Numbered from the stretch's first letter, positions 1 to 8,246 are shown. The stretch: 64,000 nt of DNA from Mesorhizobium sp. M4B.F.Ca.ET.203.01.1.1 (GCF_004791025.1 NZ_SRUO01000020.1:1-64000); one strand, 5' to 3'. The notes: generated from the letters alone by a model not told the origin. Translations and numbers: made by a program.

Positions 1-117
1 AAGGATGTTGGTGCCTTCCTCGATCTCTTCCTTCAGCCCGTCATAAAGGTCGTCGTGCATCTGCTGCACGAGCTCGTCGTCGGAAAGCTCGGAAAGGATG
101 ATCTCGTCGTCGGACAT
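1..117 (-). CDS. Corrinoid (B12-binding) protein, N-terminal part only
   Basis: Thirty-nine codons are visible, starting at an ATG on the minus strand and running off the left edge. The product begins MSDDEIILSELSDDELVQQM and continues with an acidic helical stretch ending EEGTNIL. This resembles the N-terminal four-helix cap of small corrinoid proteins (MtaC/MtbC/MttC type) that carry the methyl group for MttB-family methyltransferases. The B12-binding DxHxxG motif would lie beyond the window, so it cannot be checked here. The gene diverges from an MttB-superfamily gene 275 bp away, which is the usual partnership and the main reason for the call. Confidence 0.65.
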   Translation of the reverse strand, partial: MSDDEIILSELSDDELVQQMHDDLYDGLKEEIEEGTNIL

Positions 118-209
118 TTTTTCTCGGGCTCCTTGCTGCTCGGAATGTCTGCGGCAGCCTAAAATCGATGCGCCAATACCTAACCCGCGAGGGCCGCGTA
201 TCCATAGCT

Positions 210-248
210 GATTTGCGACTTCCCGCAAAAGGAAAGCGACCGCAAATC
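210..248. promoter_or_regulatory. Inverted repeat in divergent corrinoid/mttB promoter region
   Basis: The 274-bp gap between the divergent corrinoid-protein and methyltransferase genes holds a perfect 8-bp inverted repeat. GATTTGCG at 210-217 is matched by CGCAAATC at 241-248, and a related GATTTTGCGAC lies at 265-275. The spacing suits a dimeric regulator controlling both directions. No regulator gene adjoins it in the window, so the protein that binds is unknown. Confidence 0.4.
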
Positions 249-391
249 TATTGGAATTCTTGTCGATTTTGCGACAGGCGTTGGCGCTGGCTGGCCGTTT
301 CGAATAGGGTGCATGGCTACGATCCGGCGAGAAGCAGCCGCACGCGGCCGCAATCCACATCAGGTCAGAACAAAATCAGGGAAGAACGATC

Positions 392-1966
392 ATGAGCGAG
401 AACGCGGCAGTCGAGCAGGAGCCGTCGAGCGGCAGACGCGGGCGCGGCGCTGGCAGTGGCGCGGCGGCGCGACGGGCAGCGCGCTCGGGCGGCGGTCCGG
501 GCACCCAGCTCACCTACATCAAGCGCAAGATCAACGTCTATGAAGTGCTGGACGAGGAAGGCCTGGCGCTGATCGAGAAGAACACCGACACGGTGCTGGA
601 AGAGATCGGCATCATCTTCCGCGACGATGCCGAAGCCCTGCAGCTCTGGAAAGAGGCCGGCGCCGACGTCAAGGGCGAGCGCGTGCATTTCCCGAAGGGG
701 CTCTGCCGTTCGCTGCTGAAGACAGCGCCGTCCGTCTACACCCAGCATGCGCGCAACCCCGAACGCTCGGTGCAGGTCGGCGGCAAAGCGACGGTGTTCG
801 CGCCGGTCTATGGCCCGCCCTTCGTGCGCGATCTCGACGGCAACCGCCGCTATGCGACGATCGAGGATTTCCGGAACTTCGTGAAGCTCGCCTATATGGC
901 GCCGTCGATCCACCATTCGGGCGGCACGGTGTGCGAGCCGGTCGACGTTCCCGTCAACAAGCGCCATCTCGATATGGTCTACAGCCATATCAAATATTCC
1001 GACAAGCCGTTCATGGGCTCGGTGACCGCGCCGGAGCGCGCCGAGGACACGGTGGCGATGGCCAAACTCGTTTTCGGCGACGACTTCGTCGAGAACAACA
1101 CGGTGCTGACCAGCCTGATCAACGCCAACTCGCCGATGGTGTTCGACGAGACGATGCTCGGCGCGTTGAAGGTCTATTCGCGCCACAACCAGGCCTGCAT
1201 CGTCACGCCGTTCATCCTTGCCGGCGCGATGAGCCCGGTGACTGTCGCCGGCACGCTGACGCAGGTGCTGGCCGAAGTGCTGGCCGGCGCTTCGTTCACG
1301 CAGCTGATCCGGCCGGGCGCGCCGGTGCTGTTCGGCACTTTCGCTTCGTCGATCTCGATGCAGTCGGGCGCGCCGACCTTCGGCACGCCGGAACCGTCGC
1401 TGGTCTCCTATGGCGCCGCGCAGCTTGCCCGCCGTCTCGGCCTGCCGTTCCGCACCGGCGGCTCGCTCTGCGCCGCGAAGGTCCCGGACGCGCAGGCGGC
1501 TTACGAGAGCGCCAACACGCTGAACTCGACCATTCTTGCCGGTGCGAATTTCGTGCTGCACTCCGCCGGCTGGCTCGAGGGCGGGCTGGCGTCCTGCTAC
1601 GAGAAGTTCATGATGGACATCGACCAGCTCGGCATGCAGCAGAAATTCTCCGAGGGCGTCGACCTGTCGGAAAACGGCCAGGCGATGGACGCGATTCGCC
1701 AGGTCGGTCCGGGCAGCCACTATCTCGGCTGCGACCACACCCAGGCCAATTTCCAGACCGCCTTCTACCGCTCCAACATTGCCGACAACAATTCCTATGA
1801 GCAGTGGCTGGCGGAAGGCGAAAAGACCGCGCCGCAGCGGGCCAACGAACTCGCCCGCCGCTGGCTGGAAAGCTACGAGGCGCCTTACCTCGATCCGGCG
1901 ATCGACGAAGCCCTGACCGACTTCATCGCCAAGAAGAAAGGCTCGATGGCCGACGCCTTCACTTGA
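392..1966 (+). CDS. MttB-superfamily corrinoid methyltransferase (non-pyrrolysine), copy 1
   Basis: A 524-residue protein of the trimethylamine methyltransferase (MttB) superfamily. Its low-complexity, Arg/Gly/Ala-rich first 40 residues precede a TIM-barrel domain of normal length. Typical family segments include FRDDAEALQLWKEAGADV near residue 75, the ARNPERSVQVGG region near 120, and GWLEGGLASCYEKFMMDIDQ near 390. There is no in-frame TAG, so this is a non-pyrrolysine member. Characterised members of that class (MtgB type) transfer methyl groups from glycine betaine or related quaternary amines to a corrinoid protein. It probably works with the divergent corrinoid protein at the window edge. 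The start is an ATG after a GGGAAG-type ribosome site. The substrate cannot be read from sequence; about 30-40% identity to the second copy at 17611-19188 is apparent by eye. Confidence 0.85.
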   Translation: MSENAAVEQEPSSGRRGRGAGSGAAARRAARSGGGPGTQLTYIKRKINVYEVLDEEGLALIEKNTDTVLEEIGIIFRDDAEALQLWKEAGADVKGERVHFPKGLCRSLLKTAPSVYTQHARNPERSVQVGGKATVFAPVYGPPFVRDLDGNRRYATIEDFRNFVKLAYMAPSIHHSGGTVCEPVDVPVNKRHLDMVYSHIKYSDKPFMGSVTAPERAEDTVAMAKLVFGDDFVENNTVLTSLINANSPMVFDETMLGALKVYSRHNQACIVTPFILAGAMSPVTVAGTLTQVLAEVLAGASFTQLIRPGAPVLFGTFASSISMQSGAPTFGTPEPSLVSYGAAQLARRLGLPFRTGGSLCAAKVPDAQAAYESANTLNSTILAGANFVLHSAGWLEGGLASCYEKFMMDIDQLGMQQKFSEGVDLSENGQAMDAIRQVGPGSHYLGCDHTQANFQTAFYRSNIADNNSYEQWLAEGEKTAPQRANELARRWLESYEAPYLDPAIDEALTDFIAKKKGSMADAFT

Positions 1967-2055
1967 AAGGAGCCCGAGTCAGGCCGGGCTAAAGTGGCCG
2001 ACATCATCCACAAGGAAGTCTGGCGGAGCGCATTCTCCGAGCCGGGCAAGAGGGG

Positions 2056-2745
2056 ATGATTGTTTCGCGCGGCACGGTCGACGATATCTCGGCCGTGCTC
2101 GCGGTCGATGGCTTGATCCTGCGCGGCGGCTTCCGTTTCACCAGCCAAGACACAGCACCCGCCGGGCGCTGCGGCATGCCCGCCAGGTCCATCCTGCTGG
2201 TCGGGCAGGCGGGTGCTGCACCGTGGCCGCATTTCCTGCGCTGGCGGGAGCGGCAACCGCAGGCCTTCGCCAATGCGCTCGACACATGGGCGCGCGCAGT
2301 GATCGGCTCGGTTGCGGAAGAGTTCGGCGCGCGCGCCGTGTCGCCCTCCGACAGGCCGTATCTCCCGTTCCAGCAATGGGCGATGCGGGCGGAGGGGCTA
2401 AGGCCGTCGCCGCTCGGCATCCTCATGCACCCACGCTACGGGCTTTGGCATGCCTATCGCGGCGCTCTGCTGTTCGAGCAGGCGATTGCCATCCCCAAAC
2501 CTGACGCAGCTCTCCACCTTTGCGATGCATGTGTCGAAAAACCTTGCCTGAAATCCTGTCCGGTCGACGCCTATGCGGCGGACGGCTTCACGCACCAGGC
2601 CTGTCTGGCGCATGTGCGCGGCGCCGATGGCGCGTCTTGCCGCAGCGGCGGCTGCCTCGACCGCAACGCCTGTCCTTATGGCTCCGACTCTCGCTACCCA
2701 GCAGATGTTCAGGCCTTCCACATGGCGTCGTTCGCCGGCCTGTAG
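2056..2745 (+). CDS. Small 4Fe-4S protein, candidate corrinoid redox partner
   Basis: A 229-residue protein starting at an ATG behind an AGAGGGG ribosome site, 89 bp after the methyltransferase. The last 90 residues hold two cysteine clusters: a ferredoxin-like CDACVEKPCLKSCP near residue 156 and CRSGGCLDRNACPYG near residue 195. This pattern is like the C-terminal iron-sulfur part of QueG and reductive-dehalogenase-type proteins, which use Fe-S centres next to a corrinoid. The N-terminal 150 residues show no motif I recognise. Position suggests it may reductively reactivate the corrinoid cofactor of the neighbouring methyltransferase system. It is much shorter than RamA/RACE activators and has no visible ATPase part. 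Function is inferred; the Fe-S assignment is firm. Confidence 0.7.
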   Translation: MIVSRGTVDDISAVLAVDGLILRGGFRFTSQDTAPAGRCGMPARSILLVGQAGAAPWPHFLRWRERQPQAFANALDTWARAVIGSVAEEFGARAVSPSDRPYLPFQQWAMRAEGLRPSPLGILMHPRYGLWHAYRGALLFEQAIAIPKPDAALHLCDACVEKPCLKSCPVDAYAADGFTHQACLAHVRGADGASCRSGGCLDRNACPYGSDSRYPADVQAFHMASFAGL

Positions 2746-2849
2746 AGATGGTTCCGAGCCGCACGGAAACTTGACTGCGATTGAGATGCCGTGACTTGCC
2801 CTGACGGCCGACGCGGATATCTATCGCCTGGCAACAAGCGGAGCGCGCA

Positions 2850-3581
2850 ATGGCGAAGCAGGACCTCGAGATCAAGACCCAGGATGGTTCGGCGAAAGCT
2901 CGGCTGTTTCGTCCAGCCGCGCCGGCCAAGGCCGGAATCATCCTCTACATGGATATTTTCGGTCCGCGCCCGGCGCTCGACCAGATGGCCGAGCGCCTCG
3001 CCGGGCTTGGCTACGCCGTGCTGGTGCCCGATCTCTTCTATCGCTATGTGCCCTATGGTCCGTTCGACCCCAAGACCGCCTTTGCCGAGGAAAAGAGCAA
3101 GGCTGCGCTTTTGATGCTGAGCGGCGGCACGACGCAGGGCATGACCATCCGCGACGGCGCCGCCTTCCTCGATGCACTGACCGCCGCAGGGATCACCGGG
3201 CCGGTTGGCGTCGTCGGCTACTGCATGGGCGGCGCGCGGGCGCTTAACGCGGCGGCGAGCTATCCGGACCGGATCGCCGCCGCGGCGAGCTTCCATGGCG
3301 GCAATCTGGCCAGCGATGCAGCCGACAGCCCGCATCGCAAGGCGGCGTCAATCAAGGCCAGGGTCTATGTCGGCGTAGCCGGCGTCGACCGCAGCTTTCC
3401 GCCGGAGCAGTCGGCGCGACTGGCCGAGGCGCTGAGGGTGGCCGAGGTCGACCACGCGATCGAGAACTATGTCGGCGTGGCGCATGGCTGGTGCGTGCCC
3501 GACCACAGCGTCTACGACGCGGCCGCCGCCGAGCGCCATTGGAAGCGCTTGACGACGCTGTTTGCCGAGACGCTTGGCTAG
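2850..3581 (+). CDS. Dienelactone hydrolase family alpha/beta hydrolase
   Basis: A 243-residue cytosolic alpha/beta hydrolase. It shows the dienelactone hydrolase nucleophile elbow GYCMGG near residue 128, with Cys in place of Ser, an acid region around VAGVDRSFPP near 180, and the catalytic histidine in VAHGWCVPD near 212. Length fits the family (about 235-250). The ATG lies 8 bp behind a weak AAGCGGAG-like ribosome site. It follows the Fe-S gene by 104 bp on the same strand and could be co-transcribed. The substrate is unknown; many members act on esters or lactones rather than on chlorinated dienelactones. Confidence 0.85.
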   Translation: MAKQDLEIKTQDGSAKARLFRPAAPAKAGIILYMDIFGPRPALDQMAERLAGLGYAVLVPDLFYRYVPYGPFDPKTAFAEEKSKAALLMLSGGTTQGMTIRDGAAFLDALTAAGITGPVGVVGYCMGGARALNAAASYPDRIAAAASFHGGNLASDAADSPHRKAASIKARVYVGVAGVDRSFPPEQSARLAEALRVAEVDHAIENYVGVAHGWCVPDHSVYDAAAAERHWKRLTTLFAETLG

Positions 3582-3635
3582 CCTTCTCTCGCAGATCGCG
3601 GCGAGGGCACCATGTAGCGCGAGCCTTCGAACGTT

Positions 3636-3690
3636 CGCGCCGCCCCTCATCCGCCCCTCGGGCACCTTCTCCCCGTAAACGGAGAGAAGG
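3636..3690. repeat. Rhizobial intergenic palindrome
   Basis: A short element with the CCCCTCATCCGCCC...CCTTCTCCCC-loop-GGAGAAGG pattern often seen between genes in Mesorhizobium. The imperfect stem CCTTCTCC/GGAGAGAAGG at about 3664-3689 could also stop transcripts from the hydrolase gene. The assignment to a common family rests on memory, since only this copy is in the window. Confidence 0.5.
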
Positions 3691-3760
3691 GAAAGCGCTG
3701 CGGCAAAAAAATCTTTCCATAACCCCAAGGATTGGCCATTAGCCTTCGTCCAACAGGCAA

Positions 3761-4321
3761 ATGATGGCGATGATGCTGGACGAGGGCGAAGCCTCCGACG
3801 CCGAATTGGTCGGGCGGGCGAAGGGCGGAGACAGGGGTGCTTTCGGCAAATTGCTCGAAAGGCACTACGGCTTCGTCTATCGCGCTGCCTATCGCTGGTG
3901 CGGCAGGAAGGCGGACGCCGAGGACATCGCCCAGGAAGTCTGCGTCCGGCTCGGCCGGGCGATCCGCGACTATCATGGCAAGGGCGCCTTCACGACGTGG
4001 CTCTACACCATGACGCTGAACGCAGCGCGCGACATGATGCGCAAGAGCGCCCGCGACACCCGCAAGGCCGAGGCCTACGGCGCCTACGCGCTGATCGCGG
4101 GAGAGGCGGCGGAACCCGAGGACCCGGCCGAAGCGCTATGGGCGGCGGTGCGCAAGCTGCCGGACAAGCAGCGCGATGCGGTGCTGCTCGTCTATGGCGA
4201 GGGGCTCAGCCACGCGGATGCTGCCGAGGCGCTGGCGATCTCGGAGACGACCGTTTCCTGGCACATCCATGAAGCGAAGAAACGGCTGAAGACGTTGATG
4301 CGTTCAGCCGGGGAAGTGTGA
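3761..4321 (+). CDS. ECF-type RNA polymerase sigma factor
   Basis: A 186-residue sigma-70 family protein of extracytoplasmic-function size. Region 2 covers about residues 25-90, including the DAEDIAQEVCVRL segment and FTTWLYTMTLNAARD. Region 4 covers about 125-180, ending in an ISETTVSWHIHEAKKRLK helix-turn-helix. Two ATGs (3761 and 3764) are possible starts. Its stop codon lies 2 bp before the ATG of the VWA-domain gene, and a GTG of that frame overlaps the stop, so the pair is almost certainly one operon. The downstream protein is the likely partner or regulator. No promoter target sequence could be defined. Confidence 0.88.
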   Translation: MMAMMLDEGEASDAELVGRAKGGDRGAFGKLLERHYGFVYRAAYRWCGRKADAEDIAQEVCVRLGRAIRDYHGKGAFTTWLYTMTLNAARDMMRKSARDTRKAEAYGAYALIAGEAAEPEDPAEALWAAVRKLPDKQRDAVLLVYGEGLSHADAAEALAISETTVSWHIHEAKKRLKTLMRSAGEV

Positions 4322-4323
4322 CC

Positions 4324-6477
4324 ATGGTCGACGACAACGAACTCGAGAGGCTGCGCAACATCACGGCACCGGCGCCGGACGCCGAGGCGAAGGCGCGCGC
4401 GCTGGCAGCAGCCATGCAGGCTTTCGACGAGCAGGAAAAAATCTTCGCTGCCGCCCAAGGATCGGCCGGCGGGCTTCGTCTCACAGAGCGGGTACAAAAG
4501 CTCTGGAGAGAGATCATGCAAAAGAAACTGATCGCCACGCCGGCCATTGCCGGGCTCGTCGCCCTGCCGATCGCCGGATACGCCACCTTGCAGATGCTGA
4601 GGGAGGCGCCGCCGCAGATCGGCGGCGATGAGAAGATCACCGAGACGCTGGCCGACAAGCCGGCAACCAACGGGCAGGCAACCAACGTGCCGGCGACCAA
4701 CGCGCCGGCGACTAAAGTGCCGGCGACGCTGAAGCCGGTTGCCGAGGCCGATAAGCAGAAGAAAGACACCGATAGTGAAAGCCGCGGTTTGAACGAGGTG
4801 CTGGTCGCGCCGGCACAGCCGCCGAAGTCCGAAGCGGAGAAGGCCGGCGGCCTGGTCCGGCAGGATGCGCTCCAGCGCACCGAGCCGGCGCCTGCGCCGA
4901 CCGTCAGTGGCCAGCTTTCCCTCGATGGTGGCGCCGCGGCCCCCGCCGATGTCGCACGCGGCGGCCCGGTGCCGGGCACCGCCGCCGAATCCAAGCTGAT
5001 GGCGCAGCCGTCCACGCTGCCTGCCGACCAATTGCTGCCGCAGGAGGAAAACCGCGACCGCGTTGAGGATTTCAAGACCAACCCGGTGCATGCCGCGCTC
5101 GAGGACCCGGTCTCGACCTTCTCGATCGACGTCGACACCGCCTCCTATTCCTTCGTGCGGCGCTCGCTGAAGGAAGGCTACCTGCCGCAGGCCGACACCG
5201 TGCGCGTCGAAGAGATGATCAACTACTTCCCCTATGACTGGAAGGGACCGGATGCGGCCTCGACGCCGTTCAACTCGACCGTCAGCGTCATGCCGACGCC
5301 GTGGAACGAGCACACCAAGCTGATGCACGTCGCCATCAAGGGTTTCGACGTCAAGGCGACCGAGCAGCCCAAGGCCAACCTGGTGTTCCTGATCGACGTG
5401 TCGGGTTCGATGAACGAGCAGGACAAGCTGCCGCTGCTGCAGTCGGCCTTCCGTCTGCTGGTCAGCAAGCTGAAGCCGGACGATACGGTCTCGATCGTCA
5501 CCTATGCGGGCGATGCCGGCACGGTGCTGATGCCGACCAAGGTTGCCGAGAAGGACAAGATCCTGTCGGCCATCGACCATCTGCAGCCTGGCGGCTCGAC
5601 GGCGGGCGAGGCGGGGATCCGGGAAGCCTACAAGCTTGCCCAGCAATCCTTCGTCAAGGATGGCGTCAACCGTGTGATGCTCGCCACAGACGGCGACTTC
5701 AATGTCGGCCAGACAGACGACGACGACCTGAAGCGGTTGATCGAGCAGGAGCGCAAGACCGGCGTCTTCCTGTCGGTATTCGGCTTCGGGCGCGGCAACC
5801 TGAACGACCAGATGATGCAGACCATCGCGCAAAACGGCAACGGCACCGCCGCCTATATCGATACGCTCGCCGAGGCCGAGAAGGTCCTGGTCGAAGATGC
5901 GTCCTCGACGCTGTTCACCATCGCCAAGGACGTCAAGATCCAGGTCGAGTTCAATCCGAACAAGGTCTCGGAATATCGCCTGATCGGCTATGAGACCCGC
6001 GCGCTCAACCGCGAGGATTTCAACAACGACCGCGTCGATGCCGGCGATATCGGCTCGGGCCATTCGGTGACGGCGATCTACGAGATCACGCCGAAGGGCA
6101 GCGGCGGCGAGCAGATCGACCCGCTGCGCTACGGCCAGGCAACGGTCAACAATGGCGGCGTCGCCAATGCCGACGAATATGCCTTCGTCAAGATCCGCTA
6201 CAAGCTGCCGGACGAGGACACCTCGAAGCTGATCACCACGCCAGTGACGTCAGCCAACGAAGTCCAGTCCTTCGACCAGGCCGGCACCGACCAGCGCTTC
6301 TCGGTCGCGGTCGCGGCGTTCGGCCAGAAGCTGCGCGACGAGGATGCGACCGCGAAGTTCGGCTACGACAAGATCATGGAGATTGCCACCGCCGCCCGAG
6401 GAGCCGATCCGTTTGGCTACAGGTCGGAATTCCTGTCGCTTGTGCGCCTTGCCTCGGCGCTGGGCGGTAACCGGTAG
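4324..6477 (+). CDS. Membrane-anchored von Willebrand factor A protein (YfbK-like)
   Basis: A 717-residue protein starting at an ATG 7 bp behind GGGGAAG; a GTG 6 bp upstream is an alternative. The first 60 residues are cytoplasmic and charged, followed by one membrane segment at about residues 70-90. A Thr/Pro/Ala-rich linker with repeated PATN motifs follows. The VWA domain starts near residue 345 and contains the metal-ion site DVSGSMN near 358. The C-terminal part matches the DUF3520-like half of YfbK proteins and ends with a surface-exposed domain. The order sigma factor then membrane protein with a short cytoplasmic head resembles sigma/anti-sigma pairs. The N-terminal head may therefore hold the sigma factor, though no zinc-binding anti-sigma motif is visible. 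Function of the VWA part is unknown; adhesion or complex assembly is typical. Confidence 0.85.
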   Translation: MVDDNELERLRNITAPAPDAEAKARALAAAMQAFDEQEKIFAAAQGSAGGLRLTERVQKLWREIMQKKLIATPAIAGLVALPIAGYATLQMLREAPPQIGGDEKITETLADKPATNGQATNVPATNAPATKVPATLKPVAEADKQKKDTDSESRGLNEVLVAPAQPPKSEAEKAGGLVRQDALQRTEPAPAPTVSGQLSLDGGAAAPADVARGGPVPGTAAESKLMAQPSTLPADQLLPQEENRDRVEDFKTNPVHAALEDPVSTFSIDVDTASYSFVRRSLKEGYLPQADTVRVEEMINYFPYDWKGPDAASTPFNSTVSVMPTPWNEHTKLMHVAIKGFDVKATEQPKANLVFLIDVSGSMNEQDKLPLLQSAFRLLVSKLKPDDTVSIVTYAGDAGTVLMPTKVAEKDKILSAIDHLQPGGSTAGEAGIREAYKLAQQSFVKDGVNRVMLATDGDFNVGQTDDDDLKRLIEQERKTGVFLSVFGFGRGNLNDQMMQTIAQNGNGTAAYIDTLAEAEKVLVEDASSTLFTIAKDVKIQVEFNPNKVSEYRLIGYETRALNREDFNNDRVDAGDIGSGHSVTAIYEITPKGSGGEQIDPLRYGQATVNNGGVANADEYAFVKIRYKLPDEDTSKLITTPVTSANEVQSFDQAGTDQRFSVAVAAFGQKLRDEDATAKFGYDKIMEIATAARGADPFGYRSEFLSLVRLASALGGNR

Positions 6478-6549
6478 TGGCAATAACGGCCGGTTCCTTT
6501 CAGACGGGGATCGTTCTGATACGGGGAACCGGCCACGGGCGGGTGAGGC

Positions 6550-6583
6550 AGGCCGGCGAGGGGAACCTTGCCGGCCTTTTTTT
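6550..6583 (+). terminator. Rho-independent terminator after the VWA gene
   Basis: Stem AGGCCGGC (6550-6557) pairs with GCCGGCCT (6570-6577), followed by seven T residues. It lies 73 bp after the VWA stop and ends the sigma/VWA operon. Confidence 0.85.
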
Positions 6584-6591
6584 CGGATCTG

Positions 6592-6720
6592 ATGAGATTC
6601 ATGTGAGGCCGGCCTGCAAATGGAGGTTTCCTGCGCTTCCGGTGCTCACGTACTTCAGTACGCTCCGCTCCGGTTGTCGGAAACTCACCATTTTCGGCTC
6701 GGCCTGACCTGAATCTCAAT
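6592..6720. repeat. Dispersed repeat with terminal inverted repeats, copy 1
   Basis: An approximately 130-bp element. Its left end TGAGATTCATGTGAGGCC and its right end GGCCTGACCTGAATCTCA are near-perfect inverted repeats, and the middle contains the palindrome CGTACTTCAGTACG. The same architecture and core recur at 62346-62492. No ORF is present. The structure is that of a small non-autonomous (MITE-like) or RIME-like rhizobial intergenic element. Confidence 0.7.
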
Positions 6721-6837
6721 AGATCCTGAAGCCGGCTCCCTTTTCGGCAGATCGTTAAATTGCGAGGCTTTTCAGGAATATGATCGCAATTCCCTCTTGT
6801 TACGAAAAGCTAATACACGGGCTTGTGGGGGCCGGAA

Positions 6838-7116
6838 GTGCTGATCAGAGACATTGCGAATTCAACGCCGGCTGCAAGGGACGTTCAGTCGACCGCCTCG
6901 CAGGCGCCGTCGGCGGAATCCCGGCGCATCATGAATGATGTCGAGGCGGCCAGGAACACCGCGAAGTCGGCCCTGAACAATGACCGCTTCCGCGTCATGC
7001 TGGAGCAGATCAGCGATCCCCGCGCATCGGGCGCCTTGATGAGCATGGGCAGCGACGCAGGCAGCGCCACCGATTTCAACACGGCGCTGTCGCGCTACGC
7101 CGAAAACAGCGAATAA
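6838..7116 (+). CDS. Small hypothetical protein
   Basis: A possible 92-residue soluble protein read from a GTG preceded by GGGGGCCGGAA; a TTG at 6823 would add five residues. It is rich in Ala, Ser, Asp and Asn, has no cysteine, no signal peptide and no membrane segment, and looks largely helical with a disordered N-terminus. I recognise no domain. It converges on the bmt-type gene with a 24-bp gap. Codon use is like its neighbours, which favours a real gene, but the start is uncertain. Confidence 0.5.
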   Translation: MLIRDIANSTPAARDVQSTASQAPSAESRRIMNDVEAARNTAKSALNNDRFRVMLEQISDPRASGALMSMGSDAGSATDFNTALSRYAENSE

Positions 7117-7140
7117 TCGAAACGGCGACCGATCAAACGG

Positions 7141-8157
7141 TCAGGCGCGGCCGCGACGGCGTTCGCGGCGGGCCTCGCTGGTCTCGGCGGTGTTTGCGGT
7201 AGCCACCTTGTTGCGCATCGGGCCGATGCGCTCGACGATCGTCTCGATGGTCGGCCGGCTCGATTTGGTGTGCGCGTCGAGAGCCTTGCGCATGGCGGCA
7301 AGATGCTGGAACGAGGTGCCGCAGCAGCCGCCGACGATCTTGGCGCCGGCATCGACGGCGAGCCGGACATAGTCGGCCATCAGTTCCGGCGTGCCGGAAT
7401 AGTGGATCTCGGTGCCGCGGAATTCCGGAATGCCGCAATTGCCCTTGACGATCACCGTCGCCTCCGGCCTGGCCTCGGTCATGTCGAGCAGCGAGGCAAG
7501 GATGTCGGACGCGCCGACCCCGCAATTGGCGCCGACGCCGAGCGGATCTTGCGACAGCCCGTCGACGACGCCGTGGATGTCCTTGGGCAGCAGGCCCATC
7601 ATGGTGCGGCCGGCGGTGTCGAAAGAGCCGGTATAGGTGTAGGGCAGTCCGACGCGGATCGCGGCTTCGGCGGCGGCGCGGATCTCGTCCGGCGCCGACA
7701 TGGTCTCGATCCACGCGACTTCGGCGCCGCCCGCCTTGAGGCCTTCGATCTGCTCGGCGAAGGCGTCGACCGCCTCGTCATAGGTCATGGCGCCGAGCGG
7801 CACCAGCAATTCGCCGGTCGGGCCGACCGAGCCGGCGACGATCACCTTGCGGCCGGACTTGTCGGCCACCGCGCGCGCGATCTCGGCGGCGCGCTTGTTC
7901 AGCGCATGCACGCGATCCTGCGCATGATGCAGCTTCAGCCGGTGGCGGGTGCCGCCGAAGGAATTGGTCAGGATGATGTCGGCGCCGGCGTCGACGAAAT
8001 TCTGGTGCAGGCTGGTGATGGTGTCGGGCGCGGTCTCGTTCAGCAGCTCCGGTGCCTCGCCGGCCTCCAGGCCCATGGCGAACAGATTGGTGCCGGTAGC
8101 GCCATCGGCGAGCAGCACACCCTTTTCGGCAAGCAGTGCCTCGATCGGATTGGTCAT
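7141..8157 (-). CDS. bmt: Homocysteine S-methyltransferase, betaine-homocysteine methyltransferase type
   Basis: A 338-residue cytosolic barrel enzyme of the S-methyl_trans family, which moves a methyl group from an onium donor to homocysteine to make methionine. It begins with the family signature LADGATGTNLFAMG. Three zinc-ligand cysteines are present: one in GANCGVGASD near residue 212 and the pair in GGCCGTSF near 278. Rhizobial bmt enzymes (Sinorhizobium) use glycine betaine and can lack the extensions of mammalian BHMT, and this length fits. The C-terminus is Arg-rich (EARRERRRGRA). A strong palindromic operator precedes the ATG. It sits among other methylated-onium genes. The methyl donor (betaine, dimethylsulfonio compound or S-methylmethionine) cannot be decided from sequence. 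Confidence 0.8.
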   Translation of the reverse strand: MTNPIEALLAEKGVLLADGATGTNLFAMGLEAGEAPELLNETAPDTITSLHQNFVDAGADIILTNSFGGTRHRLKLHHAQDRVHALNKRAAEIARAVADKSGRKVIVAGSVGPTGELLVPLGAMTYDEAVDAFAEQIEGLKAGGAEVAWIETMSAPDEIRAAAEAAIRVGLPYTYTGSFDTAGRTMMGLLPKDIHGVVDGLSQDPLGVGANCGVGASDILASLLDMTEARPEATVIVKGNCGIPEFRGTEIHYSGTPELMADYVRLAVDAGAKIVGGCCGTSFQHLAAMRKALDAHTKSSRPTIETIVERIGPMRNKVATANTAETSEARRERRRGRA

Positions 8158-8175
8158 GATGACATACGCCTTACG

Positions 8176-8216
8176 GAGTTCTTTGTTGAGATAAGGATAT
8201 AAAGAACTCTTTATAT
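8176..8216 (-). promoter_or_regulatory. Palindromic operator upstream of bmt
   Basis: Two overlapping inverted repeats lie 19-59 bp before the bmt ATG. ATATAAAG-AACT-CTTTATAT at 8197-8216 is a perfect 8-bp palindrome. GAGTTCTTT at 8176-8184 is the exact reverse complement of AAAGAACTC at 8201-8209. AAAG/CTTT palindromes of this sort are bound by ArsR-family regulators of methionine/S-adenosylhomocysteine genes in alphaproteobacteria. That identification is inferred from motif type and gene content. Confidence 0.55.
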
Positions 8217-8246
8217 GTCGTCAATGTCAAAGCCGGCGTCCAGCCA

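Noticed and set aside
365..1738. Long antisense open frames (here 457 codons, also at 17611-21504 and 4192-6063)
   Set aside because: They mirror the real genes in GC-rich sequence, are rich in Arg/His/Ala/Gly with no domain, and arise from codon bias on the opposite strand.
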